The notes under the pieces are model-generated. The model was not told where the DNA came from, did no database searches, and saw nothing but the letters and a program-made list of their open reading frames with translations. Positions 47,881-60,616 of a stretch of DNA of 64,000 bases are shown one piece after another. Origin of the DNA: Hymenoscyphus infarciens. Taxonomy: Eukaryota; Ascomycota; Leotiomycetes; Helotiales; Helotiaceae. Location: the NCBI GenBank assembly GCA_001414345.1, contig LLCB01000031.1:124001-188000 (forward strand). Reading direction: 5' to 3'. The translations under genes and the position numbers were made by a program. Every line of letters begins with the position of its first letter. The stretch's first letter is position 1.

Positions 47881-49560
47881 CAGTGTGGTCGATAGTATTA
47901 TCGTGATAAAATACTACAGTATTTTAGATTAATATATTATTATAATATCCTAGTAGTACGTATCTAAATACGCTATAATATAATCGTAATATTGTAATAT
48001 TATACAGTATATCTTTTAATAACTCATAAGCGCTAAAACCTACTTTTTCTTAAAATGAGGCTATTTCAGTGTTTTAGGTTTCCCCGCCTAATCTGTTATC
48101 CTATCCTTCCTTAACGATCCTTCTCCTTCCTACCTCTATTTTAAGGCTATCCTACCTAATCCTATCCTAATATATTACTTCTCCTAGCTACTCTAATCCT
48201 ATTCTAAAATTTATTCTGCCTATTCTTTCCTATCTAAGGTATTAGAGTAGCCTTTCCTAGCCTATAGAGGAGGCTAGACAGGGTATATACTAGCCTTAAA
48301 TATATTATTTATAGTGTTATTAGTAGATTTAGTACTACCTAAGAAAAGTATATAATATTAGTCTCTAATTAGTACCTAAAAACAGGGGTTTTACTATAGT
48401 AAATTAAGTACCTAGTAGAGCACTTAATTTAGTGCCGTTTACTCTCGTAAGCCCTCGTATTTGAGCCTTAACTAGTCTCTATGTCTGCTTCTCGTACGGG
48501 CCACATCACTGAAATCATATTAAGAAGGCATTATAGGTGTACGGACTACTAGACGCTTTTTTCTTAGATATAGAGCTAGTTCCTAATATAATAGAGGTAA
48601 CTTAGTACCTCTAAGCGTAGATTATTATAGACCGAAAGTTATAAGAGAAGTAGAGATTTGATAATATTATTGTTTTTGATACTTCTTAAATTAGTCTATA
48701 ATATTAGTACTTTTTATTACTTTTTACTTATTTTAATGTTTTTTACTTATACTTCCTATCCTGTCCTATCCTCCCTAGTACCTCTTCTTACCTAGCCCCC
48801 TCTTTTAGTCTTCCTTACCTCTCTTATCTAAATTTAGCATCTCTCTTGCCTAATTTAGCCTAGCCTATAAGTGAAATTAGCCTATCCTCTCCTTTCCTAA
48901 TAGAGAGGAGTAGCCTATCCTCTCTAGAGTACTAGGCTAACTAAGGCGGGGAAAGCTAAAACACTAGGCTATTTATACTTTTTCTATATACTCTTTTATT
49001 ACTTACTTATTAGACTAAAATAATTTTTATTTATCGATTTAGTTAATATTTACCTATAATTAAAAGGTAAAACTTAGTAGAATTTAATATACTAGTTTAT
49101 TATATATTAGCTAGTAATCTAACGTTATTATCGTTAAATTAGTACTTAGTATTAAGAGATTTCTAGATATGTTTTTATCTTATATAAGCTACCTTTTTAA
49201 CCTTATAATATTTAGGTTAATTTAAGAGCTATTTATATAATTCTTTTTTTAAAATACTTTATTTAAATAGATCTATAATTCTAGCTATTCAGTTATATAT
49301 TTTTTATATTATACGTTGTACTATATAAAGCTAAAATAAAAGGCTAAAAAGAAGTAGGGTAAAATCTAGGGTAAAAAGCTTAAATATTATAGCTTAGTAA
49401 CACTACGATATTATTATAATATTAATTAAAATACTAACAATATAAAGGATAATATTATTAGATATTATAGTATTTAAATAGTATAAATAGTATGTATTAA
49501 AGTAGGTTTCTAACAATATATCGTGGTGGTATAATATTCTAAATACTATCGACCACACTG
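47881..49560. mobile_element. outer hAT-type element, RIP-like decay, host of a nested insertion
   Basis: Perfect 19-bp terminal inverted repeats: CAGTGTGGTCGATAGTATT at 47881-47899 and its complement at 49542-49560. The flanks are an exact 8-bp duplication, GTTTATCT (47873-47880 and 49561-49568). CAGTG ends with 8-bp duplication are diagnostic of hAT. The 1680 bp are AT-rich with no open frame. Removing the nested element and its duplicated target leaves about 772 bp, so it was a non-autonomous element. It sits about 260 bp upstream of the broken DUF6590 gene. Confidence 0.9.
48067..48966. mobile_element. nested 900-bp hAT-type element
   Basis: Left end CAGTGTTTTAGGTTTCCCCG, right end (reverse complement) TAGTGTTTTAGCTTTCCCCG; 22 of the first 25 positions agree, and position 1 differs as C/T. 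The flanks are an exact 8-bp duplication GGCTATTT (48059-48066 and 48967-48974). It lies wholly within the outer element, so it inserted later. The interior has CCTATCCT-type pyrimidine-rich short repeats near both ends and no coding frame. Confidence 0.88.
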
Positions 49561-49568
49561 GTTTATCT

Positions 49569-50086
49569 TAGTAACATGTCAATTTTCAAATGGAGGTGCT
49601 TGTTGCGGGAGTATATTTATGCCTTATAGAGGCTCCGAGTTAAGGCTGACGGAGAGCAAAAGCCACCTGTATGCCTGCATCACATAGCCAGGTGATCAAA
49701 ATAACTCTGTTATTTTCAACGGAATCTCAAGGTCCTTGGCTCTTAAAGTTGTGTCCCTCCTTTCCAGGCCAGAAGAAACGCCCTGTAATCTGGCCTCAAA
49801 TTGTGGGCTTAACAGTCTACTCTCTCTCTACGATATTATTAGTTAATTGACTAGATTTAGTCTATGCCTAATATATATAGGTCGGTTTGTAAAAAAGCGG
49901 CTAAGGAACTGAGATGCGGAGGGTATAAGAAGAGATATCACGCGTGTAGGTAGTACAGACGACGGCACGTGGCACAATCTTGCCATGGATTCCCAACCTC
50001 CATCAATGAAATTTCCTTTCAATTTCAAGAGCACAATCGCGCGGCATTCTAGCATTTGGCTGTCTTTCTCCCTCAATGTTTCCTTT
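49569..50086. other. spacer between hAT elements and the 1707-aa gene
   Basis: Normal composition, no gene. Includes the 3' UTR of the large gene. Confidence 0.4.
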
Positions 50087-53000
50087 CTACAGCTTTTCTT
50101 TTTCATCATCTTCGTCTTCGTCGCCACTTGGCACCCATTCAAGCAGTAACCCACGTACAAGTTTCGTGTCCTCCTGTAGGACTTCGCTCTGGGTTGGTTT
50201 CAATCTGAACGATCTGCTATCAAAGGTGCTGGGATAAGGCAAATGTGAACGCCGTTTTATTGGCCAGGTCGTGGAAGCTATACTCCCATTTCGAACGGGC
50301 TCTAGATCCGGCAAAGCAGGCCTCCCCAAATATGACCGCGAGGAGTGTGAGGACTCGTAGCCATTTGTAGAATGGCTTGTTGAAGGAGGATGCTGCCCTG
50401 TTTCATAGCCACTCGATCTCGCTGACGGTGGTGTTCGTGTTTCCCATGCTTTTTTCTGATCAATACGGTTTTGGCGTCCCCCCGCAGAGTGTCGTGGCCC
50501 AGCGGAATTTGCCATTCTATTTCGAGGCCCCTTCTCTCCCTCGTCAGCAAAGTGCGCTCTCTTTTCCGGTATCTCGGGAGCTGCAGGTGGTGCCGGTGGT
50601 GGTGCCCAATAGCTCGCAGACGGAGGTGGTTGAAGTGGAGGTGGTTGAAGTGGAGGTGGTTGAAGTGGAGGTGGATGAAATGGAGGTGGATATTGGCCTT
50701 GTGAATCTGGAAAATATATACTCCTATTTTCGCTTTCGAAAGGATTAGGATGCGATTCATATCGAGTGCCTCTCCAAGCACTACTATTTCCGACAGAGCT
50801 CCCAGGAATATATGGACGAGGATTATATATGTCTTGCCCTGTCCGTCGTTTATCAGGTCGCCGGGGGCTGGCATAAGCTGGGGACCAAGTTGACCATGTG
50901 CTTGTTCTACTTGTTGAGCTGGTTGCACTTTCGGAGCTGCTACTTCTCCTCTTTTGCGACGTTCTTCTTCTTTCGTGCGGTGTTCTGCCCGTATTAAGCT
51001 TGGGGGGAGTCGATTTTGGAGGGGCTCCGACTTCGTCAGCTAACTTGGCTGGTAACGAGGTAGGTTGAGGTGCCAGAGGAGACACTTCCCGAGAGATTTC
51101 CACCGTATCAACGGTCTTGATTGGAATTGGAGTCACTAAGGGAGATGCCTTCGGGTTTGTTTTGTCGTGATCAGGTGCTCTGTAAGTCTCCTCCATGATT
51201 AACGCCTCTACACCAATTGGAGTTTTTCGCAAGTAAACCGTCACTGACCGGAGTCCAGTAGACTGGCCGTCAATTGCTTCAAGCTGAGCAACATTCCACA
51301 CATATCCTGGCTCACATTCAACCATATTCATGTCGGTAATGATTTTCGCCAGTTCTGTTTGCTGACTTTTCAGCAGCTTCAATTTTTTCTCAATTACGTG
51401 CGGGCCGCCTGATTTTAGCTCCGTAATTCTTTGAAGGATGTCAGCTTCAGAGAATCCCTCCCTCTCAGTTGTGGGAGGTACTGAAGAATGATTCCCGTAT
51501 TCATTCTGCGGTTCGAGTACGCGGATTGTAAACGCGGCGTAAATTACAAAAGTCTCAATATTTTCATCTTTCATCAGCAAGTTGCTACTCCTCGTAATTT
51601 CACTCTCTGCTGTGGGATGAGGCAGTTTTTTTAAACGAGAACCAATGCCGTTCTTTACATTTGCACTGCTTTCCAGTTTATTTCGAGGTGACATTGGCGC
51701 TTCTGGTTTTTGGTTTTGTATTATTGCAACAAGTGCTCGCTTCTCATTTGACCAGAATTTCAATTTTTTTTTTCGAAGCCACTTGAGGTCCACCAAAGAC
51801 CCTCCATATTTCTCATTCTCGTCACTGGAGAGTATCTGTGTAAGTGCCCGCATCTCATCGCTCGTCAAGAAGGCATATTTTTTCCACGAGATGGGCCCGG
51901 ACGATTGTGAAGTTTCTAGGTCTCCTTGTCGCCATGAGAAGTGTCCTGGGCATGGTATCTGGTGATAATTCTTTCCGCGAATAACGAAAGCCGTAAGAAA
52001 GGTGCCTGGTCCAAAGATATCCTCCATGTTAGCATGGGTCACAAAGGCACGTCCTTGAATCCCCCAAAGCCCTTTGAAGATATTTGGCCTTCTTTCAGAC
52101 TTGGAAGATCCAGAAAGAGTACTTTTCGTGATGGTTTCGAGTTCGTTATCGACATTAGAGGGATCTTTAAACTTCTCGAGCGTTCTATGCATTTTTGATC
52201 TGCCCTCCGAAATCGGTCCACCCTCATCAGGTATAAGAAACTGGAAAACATCTATCGGTTGTTTGGATTCGAGGGCTTGGTCTTGCTTCTCAATTGGAAG
52301 CAAGCTTTCTCTTGGGTGCCGTGGGGTCGGTCGTGCTGGTGACTCTATACCACTCAATGTGATGTGGACTTGTTGTGTTGCTCGCTTTGTAACTTTTTCA
52401 TCGTCTGTGTCTTCATGTTTGGTTACTTTTTCCATTTCGTCGACTTTCTCCCCCACTGGAGATCCACTTGCCTTAGGAGGCTCGATATTTTTTCGGTGCT
52501 TTATTTCTGAAACTCCATCCCCCGTTCTCCCTGAAACAGTTTCCGCGTTTGGGACAACTTCGAGCGCAGGAGGAGCTATAGGTGACATTGGCCGTAGAAG
52601 CGGTGCTGGCTGTTCATTGGAATCTCGCATTTTTCCTTTTTGTTTCGTCTTTTGGGGTGAGGCCTCAAAATTTGAAGCTAATATGTGGTCACCATCCTCT
52701 TGTATCGATAGGTTGGAAGGTGATTGCTTCGACTCAATGGCCATTTCGGTGTGCTGGATAGAAAACAATACGGGTGTCTTGGTCAATTTTGGTGCCAATT
52801 CTGGTGCCAATTCTAACCTTGGTCTCATTGAAAGGCTTTCAGCACTCTTTTCCATTTCATTTTGGCCAGTTGGTGTTTCCGTTGTTGATGTGTCAGAATC
52901 CAACGATTTTGTGGTGTGGATCACTATTTTGGGCTCGCTTTTCTCCATCACTGGGGACAGTTTGGTGTTTTTCCCTTGCCTTGGAAGAATTTCCGCCTTG

Positions 53001-55302
53001 GCTTTGGTTACAGGCTGTTCTGATGAACTGTTTTGTTGTATATTTGGTTTTGGGCTGTCAACAGCGGTGTGTGGTTCTTCACCAGCCCGTAAGACTGTTT
53101 CCTTTTGCTGCTCTAAGGGTGTCAATTTATGAGAATCTTTCTCCATTTCGTTCTCCGAGGGTGTTTTATTCAGTGTATCGTTCTTTTCGTCCTCTTCCCT
53201 ATTTCTGGTGGCAGTGGGCTTCGTAATCTCAGAGTAATGTTGACTAACAGTCTCCTCGTCATCTTCTACCCAGGCACCTGGCATAGGCTGAAAAGAAAAC
53301 AGGGTTTCCTTCTGCGATAGTACTTTGGTTGATTGTTTGCCCATATCACGGCAGCCTTCAATGGCTGACGAACTCCTGGCAGATTCCTTAGGCGGACGAC
53401 TTACATTTACGCCCAGTGGATCCTCAAGTATTTGTGGCTTCGTATAAATCCCTGAATTCTGAAGATCACGCTCCCCCTGTCTTTCACGCGTTTTTGCTGG
53501 AGAAATTGACTGTGCCTCGAATAATGACGCTGAAACACTATAGTTCAGTAATTTAATTCGCTCATTGGAAACGTGAGTTCTGATTCCGTTTCCGGCATTC
53601 TGATTAGAAGAATTTGAAGGCTGCAACACTGCGGGATTTTCCAGGAGAGCTTGCTCCCCGCCAGGAATCGGGTCGTCTAAGAGTGTTGTTTCCCCTCGTG
53701 GATGCGGATCTACCTCATCCTCTGTGGGTCGGACTGCAGGCGACAACATCGCTTCATAATCAGGCCATGTATTCAGCACCTCTGGTGGTAGAGGCCTTGG
53801 TTTTGAAGGAAATATCTCATTCAAGTTCTTCGAAGCTTCCTCGAAGTCCGCTTCAGGAGGGTGGTCGGTCTGTAAGTAGTCAGCATGCGTGATGCATATA
53901 GTGACTGCGGAGACTTACAACTGACGGCTTTTGATACTTAGTTGGGGCTTTTGCAACGGGTGTTTTCAGTAAAGGGAATTCCTGTTTCTGGCGTTCAATT
54001 ACTGGAGTGTTGGTTACAGAACCTCGCTCGGGTAGCATGGATTGAAGTTCATCATCGTCCATTCGGGTAGGTGAATGTAAGAATGGCATCTCGGGATACT
54101 TCTTACTCTTATCCACGAGTCGTAGGTCGAGGTCAGCAGCTCTCTTGCTTCTCGGTTTCTTTTTCAGGTTACGCTTGCTCTTTTCCTCCATATGTCTTTG
54201 CGCTGCTTTCATCTTGTAGTCCACCGGCGACCCAGCACTTTCCGAAGAAGACCGTTCTTGCATATTCCCCTTCGATCGTTTTCCTGGGGAGTTACTTCCA
54301 GTTTGGAAGTATTCATTGCCACGCCGATTGATATACGTTCCGCGTTTCTCGGTGCGCCCTCTCTGCGTATCTGCCGTTGAACTAGCTGGACTTCTTAGTG
54401 GCCGAAAATCTTGGGAATCTGGAATTTTAGGTCGACGCCTAGGTGCTCGTTCCTCCGTAATTCTCTCTTGGTATAGCTCCTTTCTGATATTATGACCTCC
54501 CTTATTTGGGTCATATGTTTGGTATGATGGGGGCTCTGTGGTAAACGCAAAAGAATCGTCTTGGTCGCTGAGCTTCTCCTGGGCATGTCGTCGCTCGACA
54601 ACCGTGAGGGTAATATTCTCACGGGTGTGCAACAGGTCATACTTTCTTACTGGGGTCTTCCTACTTCTGTTTAGCACCAAGTCATTCTTGGCCAATTTGG
54701 AGCACTCACGGAGCTTTCAAATGCACGCCAAGTTGGACAATATGAAACAACAAACTCAAAGATTGCTGAAAGTAGTTGAGCTGATCCCTGTACCTCGCCA
54801 GTTGTTTGACTGTACTAAATGAATACATGAACTTTTGAACACGGTTGAGATTCCGTCTTCTTTCCAAACTTATGATAGGTCGAATCCCTTTGCCCTTCTC
54901 TTGGTTTTTCCTCACGGCCTCGTGGAAATCTTGAAGCTTCAGCCTGATTCTCTCCTCGAGCTCTTTCGGGTTTTCCTTGACAGACAGGATTGTGGCCTCG
55001 ATTTTCCAAAACACCTTCAGGCACCCATCAGTATTCTTTCGGACATCAGCCAGCGCCTTATCGCTGAACAGTTTCGGCTTTCCAGGTTTGCTTGTACGGT
55101 TCTCTTTTTCCAATTGCAGCAGTTCTTCAATTTGTTCAAGTACTGCGATTGTTCCTTCGAGGCCATAACAAACGTCCTGGAGGCTTTCGTTTGCTCGCTC
55201 GTACTCGCCCAAAAAATCATTGACGAACTGAGAGAGTTGGAGACCGAATGCAGCGATACCAACGACCGACCCTACGACACCTAGAATGCTGACGGGGTCC
55301 AT
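50087..55302 (-). CDS. 1707-aa protein with HeLo-like NLR N-terminal domain and long disordered region
   Basis: Exons 54710-55302, 53919-54666 and 50087-53869. Introns of 43 nt (TGCTAAAC branch) and 49 nt both join in phase. The start MDPVSILGVVGSVVGIAAFG is the hydrophobic first helix of the fungal STAND/NLR N-terminal domain (HeLo-like family); the helical domain runs to about residue 195. No NACHT or NB-ARC P-loop, ankyrin or WD repeats follow. Instead there is a ~700-residue basic/acidic disordered stretch, and two folded-looking islands (around EDIFGPGTFLTAFVIRGKNY and ETFVIYAAFTIRVLEPQNEY with a coiled coil LKSQQTELAKIITDM). Then come an Arg/Ser-rich region, a 15-bp-repeat Pro tract (PPPLQPPPLQ, about 1505-1530) and an acidic end. 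Possible cell-death or non-self recognition role is inferred from the N-terminus only. Confidence 0.8.
50625..50692. repeat. 15-bp coding minisatellite (Pro-Pro-Leu-Gln-Pro type)
   Basis: Four to five copies of GGTGGTTGAAGTGGA on the plus strand, coding the repeated PPPLQ on the minus strand. The last copies vary. Confidence 0.9.
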
Positions 55303-58300
55303 AGTTGCCACATTGGTCGCTTTGAGCCATTGGTTCAATTGACGGGCTTCAGTTGATGAAAAAGAGGGCAATCTGAAGCAGAAATTGAGGATTCAAGGTT
55401 GCAATGTGAGATGAGGCTGTGATTCGGGCACCCCCTTCCACGATCGTTGTCCCACACCCAAACGGAAAAAGCGGCACCCAAGTGACTGCCCGGACCTGTC
55501 CCCAATCACCATTGAGTGACAGCCAAGATTTTGAGTCTCAAAGTAATTAATTGCCTTGGAACGGTTATATATTCCTTGCAAGTGTCATAAAATCAAGCAC
55601 AACAGGCGCTGAAAGTAGTTCTAGTCAACTGGACAAGAAAACATTCATCGCCGCTTTTCTTGTCTACCAATATACTGCTGCATGCAGGTAGACTATTTAG
55701 GGCATGTCTCCGTATGTATGCTGTGTCATGTTGCAGTAAAGCTCATTGGGTGTACAATAAAAACGGCATTAAAGAGAGCTACTTTTCATCTTGTTGTTCT
55801 GTTACTTTGATCGTTCTAACGAACCTAAATTTGAATTCATCACACGGCAAGATGTTAGCTTGTTTCTCAAAAAAAAATTATCGTCGCAACCTCGTTGGTT
55901 TATTTGGCTCTCAAGTTCGTGGAAACGAAGTTGTTATTACGGAGCATTAGAAGGGGGAATTGGTGCGATGAAATACAACATGTCTTAACGGCCTATCCCA
56001 GCTCCTTGATAGGCTCTTACATAACAAACTCTATCATAAATAACAATCAAACCCCAAAGAAGAATCGCTTTCATCCTAAGCTGCCGAAGTAGCCACCTCG
56101 AAAGCTTTCGAAGCTCTTTCCCTCTTTACACTTGCCTCCTCATAAACGGCATATAATACTCTCAGATTGTTTTCTTAAACAGCGGAAACTCCCTCGCCTC
56201 TCATAAGGTCGAAATCATTTTCAATTTCAGATGAGCAATTTTTGAGCAATTGTTGACAGCTTGTTGAAGTTTTACTCTAACGTCTTCAAGCAGTGCGCCA
56301 AGTGCTGCGTTAAATAGCTGCCTGCTAACTGTAAAGAGCTTGAAGTTACCCGAAATTTGTACTTTCAACCGCTGAATGACGTCTCTTAGTCACTCCACCT
56401 CCCGAATCGATTTCATTATACATAGGCTGCATTCGATACATCACGAGGAATGAGTTTTCAAAAGAAACGAAAACCAATCTTCTAAAAGTGGCAGAGGTTG
56501 TAATAAAAGTTATTAAAGCTCTTCTAAGAACTATGTGCTAATGTTCTCAATTTCGTACTCAAGGTTTTCATACCGTCGTAGAAAAGTAAGTAAGAAGTCA
56601 GCTACTCTTTAAAGTTCTTCTTTCTTTTAATTATCTCTCTCGAGTATAAGAATTAATCTTCTCTAACGTATAAACTAGCTTTTATAGTATTATAGTAAGC
56701 TTATTAGAAGTTAACTACTTAAAAGTATTAAGAATCCTTTAGCTTTTAACCTAGAAAGGTTTCTTCGTTAGCTAGATATCTTCTACTATTACTTTTATAA
56801 TTTCTATATTATAATCTATATATTCCTATTTCTCTATTAAATAGGCTCTATTATTATTCTAAAAGGCTAAAATTATTAGTAAATTTTTATTAGAACTATA
56901 ATATATTTCTAGAATAAAATACTAGAATACTACTACTATCTTTTATTAGTAGAGATATATAAGAATTTAGATTTCTACGACTTACTCTTTTAAAACGATA
57001 AATAATAGAAAGTGCTTTCGTTTCTATCTACCCGTGTCTTAAGCTATATTAATATTAGCTTAAGTATATATTAAAGCGAAAAGAGGAATATACTAAGTAG
57101 TTAAAGGAGTATTTGATTCTTAATATAGGTTAACTAGTTATAGCTAATACTAACCGACGTATCGAAGATCTAAGCCTAATTAGCGCTTTTCTAATAGTAA
57201 TTATATTATAACTCCTATACTTTGAAGCTCTATTTATATCTCTTTCAAAAGTCCTAGTTCTTCTAGCTAAATAGCTACTTCCTTAGCAACTCTAGTATTA
57301 AGGAATAAGCGAAATTAAAGTTAAGACTTAAACGTCGAGATAGTGTTTTATTTCTTCTCTATAAGAAATAAAAGGTATCTCGCTAATAAAATCGTATATA
57401 ATAGAGATTTCTAAACTTTTAAGTTTTTATTCTACTATAAAAGCTCGTTTACTATTATTTGAGAGTCTCGATCTCTAGTTCTAAAAAGTAGTGAAAATCT
57501 TTTAAAATAAGAGATAATTTTAAGAATTATTTATTCTTTAGCTTACTTATAATAGAGAGGTATAAGTTATAATAATTAGAATCTTAAAAGAGCGGCGGCG
57601 CTTTACGTAATAAGTATTAAGATAAGAGTAGAATCTTATTATAACGTACGCGCCTCTGGAAGAGCATCGCTTAGCTATTGAACAGCTAAGCGACTAAGAG
57701 GAGCGTGTTATAAGCCTATAGTGAATAGGGTTATACCGGTCAGCTATATCACTTGAGCTAGTAAATTGAAGAGTTTCTGCCATCTTATTTTGCAATAACA
57801 GGAATGTTCTCGCTTTTTATCAAGAAGGATTCCCGAGTCTTGCTTTGATAATTATGTATCATAGCCCGGCTAAAAATAGTTTCCCCTGCACGTGCCTACC
57901 CCATGAGCGAGCCTGCGTGTCACGATATCTCCCCGCGAAAACAAAATACATCTCGACTCTTTTGGGAAAGACATCAAATGGAAAAAAACATACCATATCT
58001 AAAAACAAAACCCCATACTTTACCGTTTTCAAAAAGAACCCACGAAGAAAACAAACTGGAGGTCAGGTGACCCGGAGGGTTCCGAAAGTCCGCAAACAAG
58101 CGACGAAAATAAACCGTGCCCTTTTCATTGTCATCCTCAGGACACCCTCCAAAAGAATCACCCCATCCCAACTGTTCATCAGCCCACACTAGCACAGCGT
58201 TCCCAGCTCGCCGGTACGAATCTATGCCACGTTTCGCTTACAATTTCAAATTGGTGCTCGTCCCATTGGCCACTCAAGAGTTGCATCGCACGATACCGAG

Positions 58301-58588
58301 TGGTTTCGTACGATGGAAGGATTTTGTGGCATCATGTTCGTCCCTTCGCTGCCAAATCAGGCTGAAAAGTCTGAACGGCTGGGCATTCGACATACAGGCG
58401 AGGGTTGAGAGGGGAGTATATATTCTCTTTACCCGCATGTGTTCTTCTGTTTTTATATTCCATAGACAACTACATCTGTACTCCTGACTACCCATCTCAA
58501 CTCCACTGTTCTACATAAACATCTCTTCTCAATCAGTTGAATCAAATAAATCTCCTCATCCTCTCCAATCAAAAACCTCAAAATCAAA
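55303..58588. other. intergenic with a large AT-rich relic
   Basis: Promoter of the 1707-aa gene, then from about 56500 to 57720 a highly AT-rich stretch with almost no CA/TG dinucleotides and stops in all frames. It is probably a transposable element destroyed by RIP. Normal composition returns before 57750. No gene is supported in 57750-58588. Confidence 0.5.
57639..57713. repeat. 75-bp fold-back at the edge of the AT-rich relic
   Basis: Outer arms TTATAAC..CGC..CCTCT and AGAGG..GCG..GTTATAA. Inside, a perfect stem CGCTTAGCT / AGCTAAGCG (57668-57676 and 57684-57692). Marks the boundary of the decayed element and may be the end of an LTR or a terminal fold-back. Confidence 0.6.
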
Positions 58589-58929
58589 ATGAACGCCAGA
58601 ACCATCATCCCACGCATGGCCCGCTTCACAGCTCCCATGGTCAAGCCAGCACAAAGACGTCCCCTCTCCATCGTCCAACGCGCTCGTCAAACCATCAGAT
58701 CGTTTGAACCTCATCCATTCGAGAGATACCCAGTCACACAAGTCGGCGCAAAGGCAGATTGGGCCAGGGCATTTGGAAGATTAAGAGCACCTGCTATGTT
58801 GTATGTTCCTCTCATCCCGCATCTCCACAAACAACAAAGCTAATTATATTATTCAGTTTCTTCCCAGGTTTCGCAACCGTTCTTGGCTGGCCATTGCTCG
58901 CAGAGGCAGTCGTTGATGGACATCTATGA
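58589..58929 (+). CDS. small mitochondrial-type membrane protein, 94 aa
   Basis: Exons 58589-58800 and 58857-58929 (56-nt intron with GCTAAT branch, phase 2). The N-terminus is Arg/Ala/Ser-rich with no acidic residues over the first ~35 positions (MNARTIIPRMARFTAPMVKP), typical of a mitochondrial targeting sequence. Next comes FERYPVTQVGAKADWARAFG, then one hydrophobic segment (MFFFPGFATVLGWPLLAEAV) at the C-terminus created by splicing. The layout of presequence, short matrix part and one TM near the end fits a small inner-membrane subunit or assembly factor. I do not recognise which one. Confidence 0.7.
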
Positions 58930-60616
58930 ACGTGCATGGCGGAATAATCTGGATCTTCTACTTCAATAAATTGTATATATTGGACCTCGTTTGTTGGGGT
59001 TTACACATTGTTTCTTTTGTTTGATCGGGCGGCATAGTTATGGCGTTTTTCCGGGGATACACAAAGTGGTAGTGGAGTATTGAAAAGATTAGATTGTAGA
59101 CTCTATACGTAGGGCTCTTTCTTATCAAGAAAACAAAACAAATTCACAAAACAATTAAAAATTCTTTCCCTGAAACTCGATGAGAAATCCTGATGGTAAT
59201 TTGAGCTCCGCGTTGCCATTCACAGTTTAGAGGGGAGAATATTTCCGGTGTTGAAGTGGGCTTATTACGAATTGCAACGAATAATTTGGTTAAGGTTTAG
59301 CTCATCCCTCACGTGAGAGTTCTGGGGGGGTTGCAAAGGGATTCTTCAAGAAAGATTGATAATAGAGCAACAGGTGTAGAAACTCGAAACTTTTTCCAGT
59401 ATCTAGTTCCCCTCATCACTTGCGGAATGTGAATTGCGACACGGGACGTCACTTTTTGTTGAATATCGCGAACCAAAAACTGATTACCACATCGAAAGAT
59501 CAGCATATTCGTTATCGAGGCAGAACATCGGGGCTGAGAAGTGGAGGTGTCATGTAAACAAGCAATCCTGATTGGCCGGAAGTAGGAATCCTCGACTCTC
59601 TCTGCAAGTTTTTCATGGACTTCTTAAAAAAGGGTTCGTCTAAAGCACCTGCTAACTGCCAGCAGAAGCATATAAATCTCGTTACAAAGTCTTGAGTTAT
59701 TCTTCTCTTGAACTTTGAAGTTGAGTATTTCAGAATAGTTAAACAACTTAGACTTTCTATATAGTCAGGTAGTAGGTGGCTCGTCCCAAGCGTGAGAGCC
59801 TGAGAGGTGTACCTATATTAAGCGGGATCGAGGCGGAGTCAAAAGTCATGTCTGTTTTTGATATTCCTCATTCTTAAGAAGAGATCGAAATCTATACTAT
59901 TTTAGAGATTCTTTATTATTATTTTAGAATCGAGTTCTTAATTATAAGAAGTTAAATCAAATAGAAAAGGATTTCAATTATAAATACTAGAGAGATAGAT
60001 ATCTAGAAATTAGTAAGAAGAGAGAATATATATTCTTCTTAATTACGACTTATTTTAAGACTAACTACATAAGTGTGTTTTACTAGACTACCTTAGATTA
60101 ACTTCTTATATACTCTAATTAGTAACCTAGAATTATACAACTATACTAGAATAATCGAGTCGCGACTTCCTCTCTCTTCGTAAGATCCCGGGTAAACCTC
60201 GTATGACGCGCTTAGGTCCCTTCAAGGTCTCAATCGACGTTAGATGCTACTTGCTTCACTTTCTAAAGAAACCGTTTTACTTCGAAGAGAGAAAAGGAAG
60301 AGTTTTTGTTTACTAGGGGTTGATAATACAACTAATCTTTATATATAAAGCCTAGGCGGGGTAGTTTGAAATTCTTACTTGCTTGCAGTTTAACACGTGA
60401 CTTGACTAAACAACCCAATTAAAAACGTTACAAAGCGTAACTTTTTTCCCCTTCTCTAAATATCTGGGAATCTGAAGGCTCCGTAGGTCGATGCTCATTT
60501 GCAAAAAAGACAGAACGAGTTTCACCTAATCGTTCGGCTCCACTCACCCAGAAGGCACGAAGCTTATTAGGTGAGGTAGGTCCGAGCGATGAAAGTACCT
60601 TAGCGTCAAACCCCCT
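58930..60616. other. intergenic, partly AT-rich
   Basis: 3' UTR, then no supported gene. AT-rich from about 59860 to 60160. A normal-composition island at about 60400-60615 contains CACCTAAT and ATTAGGTG as an inverted pair. Confidence 0.4.

Noticed and set aside
52074..53132. 352-codon frame antisense to the 1707-aa gene
   Set aside because: Lies opposite disordered coding sequence. Composition (Ser/Phe/Cys) follows from the complement of Lys/Glu/Pro codons, and there is no domain.
57845..58192. 115-aa plus-strand Lys/Thr-rich frame
   Set aside because: Overlaps a minus-strand frame of equal quality and has no conserved feature.
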